A DNA stretch of 10,409 nt from an uncultured Phycisphaerales bacterium (GTDB lineage: Bacteria > Planctomycetota > Phycisphaerae > WQYP01): contig CAIPTQ010000039.1 in assembly GCA_903868035.1 (NCBI GenBank), positions 1-10,409 of the forward strand, written 5' to 3'. This document shows, in pieces, positions 4,949-10,409 of the stretch (the stretch's first letter is position 1; the number at the start of each line of letters is the position of its first letter). The notes beneath the pieces are model-generated. The model made no database searches. It had not been told where the DNA came from and worked only from the letters and a program-made list of their open reading frames with translations. Made by a program: the position numbers and the translations under genes.

Positions 4949-6307
4949 GTGAGTGAAACATTGACACCGGAATCCCAGCTTCAATCCATGTCGGCGCCCG
5001 CCAGCGATGATGTGCAGGAGAACGTCGCCATCCCGCTGGTAAAACGGGTAACTTGTCCGCATTGCTGGCATGAGTTCCGCCCCGAGCAGGTGCTGTGGGT
5101 CGCCCAGCACGAAGAACTGATGGGGGACTCGGTGCTCAAGGAGGAGGCCTCGCGATTTTTACCCACACGCTTCACGCTCGAAGGGCAGGCCCTCGATGCG
5201 CGGGAAATGGTGTGTACGGCACTGGCGTGTCCGGCCTGCCATCTGGCCCTGCCACGGGTGCTGCTCGAAAACGAGGTGACGTTCATCAGCATCATCGGGT
5301 CGGCCGGGTCCGGTAAGTCCAACTACCTGGCGGCCATGACCTGGGAGCTGCGGCAGCGCCTGGCGCGGGATTTCGGGATCATCTTTGCCGACGGCGACAA
5401 GGAGGCCAACTGGATCTTGAACCGCTATGAGGAAACCCTGTTTCTGCCCGAAGACCCCGAACGCCCGGTCGTGCTCGACAAGACCCGGACCCAGGGGGAC
5501 TTGTACCGCTCGGTGACGATCAACGGGCAGGAAACGCAGTTGCCCAAGCCGTTTTTGTTCAGCCTGCATCCGGCGGCCAATCACCCGCGGGCGGCGCGGC
5601 GCGCCCGCATGGGGCGCATCGTCTGCCTGTACGACAACGCCGGGGAGCATTACAACGTCGGGCAGGACACGGCCCTGACCCCCGTGACCCGGCATCTGGC
5701 GCGGTCCAAGGTGCTGATGTTCCTGCTGGACCCGACCCAGGACCCGCGGTTCCGGGCACGCTGCAAGGCGATTTCGCAGGATCCCCAGATTCTCGAACCG
5801 ATGCAGACGGTGCGGCAGGAGACGATTCTTAGCGAGGCCACGATCCGGTTCCGCAAACATGCGAGCCTGAGCGCCCACCAGAAGGCCAGCCGCCCCCTGC
5901 TGGTGCTGGTGGCCAAGTCGGACATCTGGGGATCGCTGATCGAAGGCGAGGATCTGATCGCCGAACCGGTGACGCGGGCGCTCAAATCGGAGGCCCACCT
6001 GGCCGTGCTGGACCTGGACCGCATCGACCGCATCAGCGGGAAGGTCCGCGAGTTGCTGCTGGGCGTGACGCCCGAGGTGGTCAGCACCGCGGAGGATTTC
6101 GCCGACGAGGTGGTGTACATCCCGGTGAGCGCCCTGGGGCATTCGCCGGAGAAATATCCGGACAAGAACGGGCTGCTGATTAGGCCCAAGGACATCCATC
6201 CGCGGTGGGTGACCGTGCCGTTGCTGTATAGTTACGCCCGCTGGGCGACGGGCCTGATCGCCGGCGTGGGCAAAAACAAACGGAACCGGACGGAACCCGT
6301 AGCGTAA
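4949..6307 (+). CDS. Zinc-ribbon P-loop GTPase (DO-GTPase2-like)
   Basis: The 452-residue protein begins with a zinc-ribbon-like region whose two CxxC knuckles are far apart (C36/C39 in CPHC and C94/C97 in CPAC). A P-loop NTPase domain follows: Walker A GSAGSGKS (117-124), a hydrophobic strand ending in the switch II aspartate in YDNAGEHY (D229), and an N/TKxD-type base-recognition motif LVLVAKSD (322-325, with alanine for asparagine). The order fits a GTPase better than an AAA ATPase, and the pairing with the next gene points to the DO-GTPase2 family of predicted conflict and signalling systems. No membrane segment is present, so it is cytoplasmic and could dock on the two membrane partners downstream. 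GTG 4949 was chosen because GGGAGG (4937-4942) lies 6 nt upstream; a GTG at 4898 would add 17 residues but has no such site. It is the first gene of the operon. The last codons lie inside an extragenic-type repeat. Confidence 0.8.
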   Translation: MSETLTPESQLQSMSAPASDDVQENVAIPLVKRVTCPHCWHEFRPEQVLWVAQHEELMGDSVLKEEASRFLPTRFTLEGQALDAREMVCTALACPACHLALPRVLLENEVTFISIIGSAGSGKSNYLAAMTWELRQRLARDFGIIFADGDKEANWILNRYEETLFLPEDPERPVVLDKTRTQGDLYRSVTINGQETQLPKPFLFSLHPAANHPRAARRARMGRIVCLYDNAGEHYNVGQDTALTPVTRHLARSKVLMFLLDPTQDPRFRARCKAISQDPQILEPMQTVRQETILSEATIRFRKHASLSAHQKASRPLLVLVAKSDIWGSLIEGEDLIAEPVTRALKSEAHLAVLDLDRIDRISGKVRELLLGVTPEVVSTAEDFADEVVYIPVSALGHSPEKYPDKNGLLIRPKDIHPRWVTVPLLYSYARWATGLIAGVGKNKRNRTEPVA

Positions 6308-6330
6308 GCGAGGGCGAGCCGTCTCTCGCC
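6291..6330. repeat. Extragenic-type repeat overlapping the GTPase stop codon
   Basis: The stretch CCCGTAGCGTAAGCGAGGGC (6296-6315) runs through the TAA stop (6305-6307) into a hairpin GGCGAG (6313-6318) / CTCGCC (6325-6330) with a 6-nt loop. From memory, GTAGCGTAAGCGAGGG-like elements are frequent between planctomycete genes. If so, the last residues (TEPVA) are encoded by repeat DNA. The hairpin lacks a T-tract, so it is not a terminator; it may limit or stabilise read-through between the two genes. Confidence 0.45.
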
Positions 6331-6380
6331 ACAAAGGCGGCACCTTCGCGCAGGCGAGGCAGAGCGTACGAGGATGCTCG

Positions 6381-8837
6381 ATGAGCCATGAGATTTACTA
6401 CACCTCCGCCCCCGAAGGCCTCAAGCCTGGCACCAGCGGGTTCTGCACCGTCGCCGCGTCGGATAACATCCCCAAGGCCCTCTGGGACCGCCTCGAAACC
6501 CTCTCGGCCTACCGCCACCAGTTCGGCGCCGGCGGCGCGCCCAACCCCGTCAGCCACGCCCACTGGATTTTGAACATCGCCGGCAAGACCCACCATGTGC
6601 TCTCGCGGATTTGCGATTCGGGCGTGGATCATACCCAGCGCACCAACGCCTTCGCCCATCACCTGGTGCTCGAACCCGCCGACATTGCCGCGGCCCAGGG
6701 CGGACCGGCCTGGCTGCTCGAACAGCCCGGCGTGATGATGGACCGCTGGAACGGGCAGGTCGGGGCGCTGCGCCCCAGCCGCCTGGCGCAGGGGGACATT
6801 TTCGCCGCCTCGCGCGTCTGCCACGCCTGGGCGGCCGCGACGGGGGATGCCGGGTGGGGCGGGCTGCTGGCGGATGTCTTCGCCAAGGTGCCCACGCGGC
6901 CGGTGTGCATCTTGTTCGGACCCGGGCAGGATGTGCTGCCGCTCATCGCCGAGGCGATCGCTCTCCTCCCGCCGGCGGCACGCTGGAACGTGACCTTCAA
7001 CACCTATTTCACCAGCATGCCCACCAGCGCCACGTGCCTGTGGCGCTGCTGCCTGGCCGGCACGCAGGCGGCCCAGACGGGCCTGCGCTACGCCGCCGGC
7101 GGCCTGGTGCTGGACTTGACGGATCGTTCGCGTCTGCCGGCCTTGCCGGCGGGTCCGTATGTGACGATGGCGCGGACGGGCCAGGCCGCCGAGGCGCCCC
7201 GGCCGGCCGCCAAGACCACGCAGCCGACGCTGGCGGAGCTCAAGAACAAGGCGGGCCTGAAAGCCAAGCCGGGGTATCAACCGCCGGTGTTCGATCCGGA
7301 GGGCGATGCCGAGGAGCGGGATACCGAGCGGCGGCGGGAGCGGACGTTTGATTTCGCCCCCCCACCGGAACCGGACCGGACGCGCCCGCCCCTGGAGGAT
7401 TCCTCATATGACCTGCGGGAGGAAGCGCCGGTCGGCGCCCGCGGTGCCGTGCCCAAGGGTCCGGGGCGGATGATGCGCCGTGCCGAGGAGGCCCTGGAGG
7501 AATCGGAGCGCGAGGCGGCGCGAGCGGCGCGGCGGCGGCGCAAGCAGGTGCTGTGGCTGTTCGTCGGGGCGCTGGGGGCCATCGCGCTGGGGTGCGGCCT
7601 GGTCTTCATGGCCGGCCGCAGCGGCGCGCCGCCGGAGCCTCGGGGCGCCGGCGCCACGTACCGCGCCACCCGGCCGGTGGATACCACGCCGATCTTCATC
7701 GTGGAGACCGAGCCGGCGACCGTTCAGACGACGGTCGCAACCACCCAGGCGCCGGCGACCGTGGTGGCCACGACGCAGACGCCGGCCACCATCGTGGCCA
7801 GCCAGACCCGGCCGGTCTATCCGGAAAAACTGGAGTTCACGACCGCCTTGCTCAAGCCCACCCCCAAGGGGCTGACCAACATGCAGTGGCAGCAACTGGC
7901 GTTGCCCGCCGACACGCTCGACCCCCTCCCGGTGACCGGCCTGCGGCTGGCGTTCTTTGCCCGGCAAGCGGACCAACCTGTCGCCGCCGGTGCGGCTACG
8001 TACACGGACAAAGTCCTCGGCACGCTGACGGCCGAGCCGGACGACGCCAAAAAGGGCGTGCGGATTTCCTGGAAGCCCCCGGGCGGGTCGGGCAAGGATA
8101 TCCTCTTTGTGGCCTTGGACCAGGCCAAAAAGCAGGTCGAAATGCAGTGGACGCTGGACGCCAAGAACCTTCCGGCGGCTTCCAATTTTGTGTTCTGGAC
8201 CCTCCAGAACAGCGCGTTGGTGTTGGAGAGTCCGCGCGAAACCAAACAGAAGATCCTGCTCAAGCCGCTGGCGCTCAAGCCGCTGGTTTATACCGGCACT
8301 CAGCCCCAGCCCTGGCCGGCCGATCTGCCCGAATTGCCGGCGGGCGTGGCCATGGCGGCGCTGCCGGGGCTGCCCCCGGGCTGGACGGCGGCCAATGTCA
8401 CGGCGGATAAAAACCCCCAGATTAGTTTCACCAAGCCGACGAGCGTTCTTAATATCGATCCGGTCAAAAATCCCAGCGTGAACGCCTTGTTTCTCCTGAC
8501 CTTCAAGCCCGGCAGCGGCGGCGGGCCGGCGACGGTGGAGAGTACCTACGCCGCCGCGCTCAAGCAAACCCGGGACGATCTGACAACGGCCCAAAAGGAG
8601 CTTGATGACATCAATAAAAAAGTCGATTCTGCCGCCGCCGCCACGCAGGTCGTGGGTGACGGGGGCGGCACTTTCGCCAAACTCAAGGCCCAGCAGGAGG
8701 AAGCCCGGTTGTTGGTGAACGCCTGCGCCGCGGCCGTCGCCGCCTATAACGAGTTGAACGAGTTTGACATTTCCTTCGATCTGGCGGACAAAATGCGCCT
8801 GGCCACGCTGCATTTCCAGCGGACCAAGGCGCCTTGA
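6381..8837 (+). CDS. Single-pass membrane protein with N-terminal GAP1-N2-like domain
   Basis: Residues 1-250 or so match the GAP1-N2 (GTPase-associated protein 1, N-terminal type 2) pattern. The opening EIYYTSAPEGLKPGTSGFCTV is characteristic, with RTNAFAHHL (87-95) and RWNVTFNTYFT (201-211) further on. A charged, Pro/Arg/Glu-rich linker (about 255-388) ends in RRRRK, followed by one membrane helix (390-411). Basic residues just before it place the N terminus in the cytoplasm. Outside are a Thr/Ala/Val-rich linker with a 10-residue repeat (VATTQxPAT, 452-476), a strand-rich region (about 480-715) of no recognised family, and a coiled coil (about 722-792). ATG 6381 has GAGGA (6370-6374) 6 nt upstream. 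The gene follows the GTPase by 73 bp and precedes the third gene by 16 bp. The likely job is to recruit or control the GTPase at the membrane and pass a signal across it; that is inference from family pairing and topology. Confidence 0.78.
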   Translation: MSHEIYYTSAPEGLKPGTSGFCTVAASDNIPKALWDRLETLSAYRHQFGAGGAPNPVSHAHWILNIAGKTHHVLSRICDSGVDHTQRTNAFAHHLVLEPADIAAAQGGPAWLLEQPGVMMDRWNGQVGALRPSRLAQGDIFAASRVCHAWAAATGDAGWGGLLADVFAKVPTRPVCILFGPGQDVLPLIAEAIALLPPAARWNVTFNTYFTSMPTSATCLWRCCLAGTQAAQTGLRYAAGGLVLDLTDRSRLPALPAGPYVTMARTGQAAEAPRPAAKTTQPTLAELKNKAGLKAKPGYQPPVFDPEGDAEERDTERRRERTFDFAPPPEPDRTRPPLEDSSYDLREEAPVGARGAVPKGPGRMMRRAEEALEESEREAARAARRRRKQVLWLFVGALGAIALGCGLVFMAGRSGAPPEPRGAGATYRATRPVDTTPIFIVETEPATVQTTVATTQAPATVVATTQTPATIVASQTRPVYPEKLEFTTALLKPTPKGLTNMQWQQLALPADTLDPLPVTGLRLAFFARQADQPVAAGAATYTDKVLGTLTAEPDDAKKGVRISWKPPGGSGKDILFVALDQAKKQVEMQWTLDAKNLPAASNFVFWTLQNSALVLESPRETKQKILLKPLALKPLVYTGTQPQPWPADLPELPAGVAMAALPGLPPGWTAANVTADKNPQISFTKPTSVLNIDPVKNPSVNALFLLTFKPGSGGGPATVESTYAAALKQTRDDLTTAQKELDDINKKVDSAAAATQVVGDGGGTFAKLKAQQEEARLLVNACAAAVAAYNELNEFDISFDLADKMRLATLHFQRTKAP
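7734..7808 (+). repeat. In-frame 30-bp repeat encoding VATTQxPAT
   Basis: Two 30-bp units (7734-7763 and 7764-7793) and a half unit (7794-7808) encode VATTQAPATV, VATTQTPATI and VASQT. The units differ at many third positions, so the repeat is old or selected at the protein level. It lies just outside the membrane helix, where a flexible, Thr-rich stalk would be expected. Confidence 0.65.
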
Positions 8838-8853
8838 TACAGGAATCCAGCCC

Positions 8854-10409
8854 ATGGCGGACTATCAGCGGGTGATCGAATTTCTCCGGGACGTGCGGCA
8901 GGGCGCCGGCAGCGGCGGCCTCCAGGCCGTGACCGAGGAAATCGCCCATATGGCGGCCGAATACGCCGCCCTGTGCGCGGCGGCCAACGACCGGCTCCGC
9001 AAAAGCACCGGGTACCTCCAGCAGGGCTTGCGCAGCGAGGCGATCCATATCGCCGAGGAATCCCCCAACCTCCTGGATTTGGTCTCGCAGCTCGACCTGC
9101 CCGACCCCGCCTCCTGGGCCGAGTTCTGCTCGAACAACAACCTCCCCGTCCCCCCCGCCCTCCAGATGGAACGCGCCGCCCAGCTCAACGAGGCCTACGC
9201 CCAGGATCAGCCCATGGAGCACCTGCTGGCCCGGCACCGCCTGCTGGCGCTCTCCCGGGCGCCCGTGCGGGAACGCCTCGACGTGATGCGGAAAATCGCC
9301 CAGATGGACCCGGCCAACGCCACCTGGGAAAAGGACATCCGCATCTTCGAACGGGCCCGGCTCAAGGAACTGCCCAGCGCGTTCTACAACGCCGTGAAAA
9401 ATCACGACAACCACGCCATCATGGGGCTGATGCAGGAACTCAACGGCCAGCCGTGGTTCGAGGCGCCCTCGGCGGAATTTCTCACCTCCGTGACCGAAGC
9501 CAGCGAACGCGTCCAGCGGCAGGGCGTCGAGGCCGAACTGCGGAAGCTCGTCGAACCGCTGCGCGAGGCCTACGCCGCCCGCTCGCTCCAGGAATGCCAG
9601 GCCCTCGTCCAGCGGTGGAAGAACGCCATGGCGGCCGCGGGCGTGGCCCACGTCGCCGGCGAATTGCTCGACGAGATTCGCCCGGTCGTCGCGTTCATCA
9701 GCGAACAGACGAAGCGCGACGAGTATATCAAGCGTTTCCAGGACTCCTGCAAAACCTTCACCCAGATGCTCGACGCCGGCGCGCCCGATGTCCAGTTGGA
9801 GGCCGGTTACGCCCGCCTCAAGGAATTCAAGGCCGAGATTCCCGAAGACCTCACCCGCCGCTACCTCAACCAGCGCCAGGGCCGGCGCCAGGACGCCGAC
9901 CGCCGCCACAAGCTGCGCCTGGCGACCATCGCCGGCGTGTTCCTCGTGATCCTCGTCATCGGGCTGGTCGTGGCGTGGATTCTGCTCCGCTCCTCCAACG
10001 CCGAAAAGTGGGCCCGGCAAATCAACGCCGCCGTGGCCCTCCACACCGAGGACGGCCTGAAGGAGGCCCAGAAGCACGTCGATGAGCTCCAAGCCTCCAA
10101 CGCCGCCCTGCTCAAGGAGCCGGTCGTGGCCAAGGCCGTCTCGGCGCTGCAGGTGGCCCAGCAAAAGTTCGCCACCGACGCGGCGAACCTGAAGGCCGAA
10201 ACCGCCAAGGTCGAAAAAACCCGCGCCGCCGCCGCCCTGGTCCTCGCCAATCCCAACGCCGCCATGGAGGAGATTCGCGCCAGCGCCGGCGAACTCGACC
10301 CCGTGCTCAGCCAAGCCGCCGAAATTCTCAAGGAGGGCGAGTGGGCCGACCCGGATGGCCAACTGCGGGCCGCGCTCGCCGGGGCCGTCTCGGTCCGCCG
10401 GAATATGCA
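8854..10409 (+). CDS. Helical single-pass membrane protein of the GTPase operon (3' partial)
   Basis: The frame stays open from ATG 8854 to the window end, giving 518 codons without a stop; the C terminus is missing. AGGA (8841-8844) lies 9 nt upstream and the gap to the previous gene is 16 bp, so it belongs to the same operon. Residues 1-350 are almost wholly helical, rich in Ala, Glu, Arg and Gln, with no motif I recognise; the opening MADYQRVIEFLRDVRQG looks like a short conserved adaptor helix. One membrane helix (about 356-378, IAGVFLVILVIGLVVAWILL) follows a basic stretch (RRHKLR), so the N terminus is cytoplasmic. The part after it (EAQKHVDELQASNAALLKEP, AETAKVEKTRAAAALVL) is a predicted coiled coil or helical repeat outside the membrane. 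Its topology mirrors that of the GAP1-N2 protein, so the two may pair. No enzymatic role can be seen. Confidence 0.8.
   Translation, partial: MADYQRVIEFLRDVRQGAGSGGLQAVTEEIAHMAAEYAALCAAANDRLRKSTGYLQQGLRSEAIHIAEESPNLLDLVSQLDLPDPASWAEFCSNNNLPVPPALQMERAAQLNEAYAQDQPMEHLLARHRLLALSRAPVRERLDVMRKIAQMDPANATWEKDIRIFERARLKELPSAFYNAVKNHDNHAIMGLMQELNGQPWFEAPSAEFLTSVTEASERVQRQGVEAELRKLVEPLREAYAARSLQECQALVQRWKNAMAAAGVAHVAGELLDEIRPVVAFISEQTKRDEYIKRFQDSCKTFTQMLDAGAPDVQLEAGYARLKEFKAEIPEDLTRRYLNQRQGRRQDADRRHKLRLATIAGVFLVILVIGLVVAWILLRSSNAEKWARQINAAVALHTEDGLKEAQKHVDELQASNAALLKEPVVAKAVSALQVAQQKFATDAANLKAETAKVEKTRAAAALVLANPNAAMEEIRASAGELDPVLSQAAEILKEGEWADPDGQLRAALAGAVSVRRNM

Noticed and set aside
6313..6330. Rho-independent terminator between the GTPase and GAP1-N2 genes
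   Set aside because: The hairpin has only a 6-bp stem and no T-tract on the plus strand, and the downstream gene shows no promoter of its own.
5159..6343. 394-aa open frame on the minus strand
   Set aside because: It is antisense to the GTPase with Walker A and zinc ribbon motifs, and has no motif of its own.
7404..8855. 483-aa open frame on the minus strand
   Set aside because: It is antisense to the GAP1-N2 membrane protein; its translation is Arg/Gly/Gln-rich with no domain, so it is a shadow.
8683..10362. 559-aa open frame on the minus strand
   Set aside because: It lies opposite the third operon gene, whose plus-strand frame is open to the window end, has a ribosome binding site and a clear membrane helix. 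The minus-strand translation is Gly/Leu/Ala/Val-rich and lacks recognisable motifs, as expected of a shadow frame in GC-rich DNA.

Overview
The window reads as chromosomal DNA of a GC-rich bacterium, most likely a planctomycete (Phycisphaerae-like). This rests on the protein types (a GYF-tailed Ser/Thr kinase, a GAP1-N2-type GTPase partner, a stand-alone CBM48 protein) and on several kinds of short extragenic repeats. The assignment is inferred from content, not from a marker gene.

Left part (1-1063). The last 27 codons of what looks like trpC (indole-3-glycerol phosphate synthase) end at 85. A 487-bp gene-free stretch follows. It holds an AT-rich repeat, a helically phased array of seven AAGTNGAC boxes (235-314), a near-perfect sigma70 promoter (337-364) and a long leader with a hairpin and a C8TC8 tract. 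The leader runs to a small CBM48 (glycogen-binding type) gene, which is closed by a textbook Rho-independent terminator at 945-981.

Middle part (1064-4669). A ParD/ParE-like toxin-antitoxin pair joined by an ATGA overlap is followed 15 bp later on the same strand by a Ser/Thr protein kinase with HQD and DFS in place of HRD and DFG and a C-terminal GYF_2 domain. Next comes a probable lipoprotein with a TIM-barrel, glycosidase-like look, which starts at TTG behind a strong ribosome binding site. Heptameric tandem repeats follow both the kinase and the lipoprotein. A GNAT acetyltransferase faces them on the minus strand.

Right part (4670-10409). A 279-bp divergent intergenic region with clustered dyads and leader hairpins precedes a three-gene plus-strand operon: (1) a zinc-ribbon P-loop GTPase of the DO-GTPase2 type, (2) an 818-aa single-pass membrane protein with an N-terminal GAP1-N2-like domain, and (3) a long helical single-pass membrane protein that runs off the window. 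Together they look like a membrane-anchored GTPase module of the class predicted to act in signalling or biological conflict. One GTPase and two N-in bitopic partners could link a cytoplasmic switch to the cell envelope. The role of the third protein is unknown to me, and this module is the most interesting content of the window. The kinase upstream may or may not belong to the same system, because the minus-strand GNAT gene separates them.
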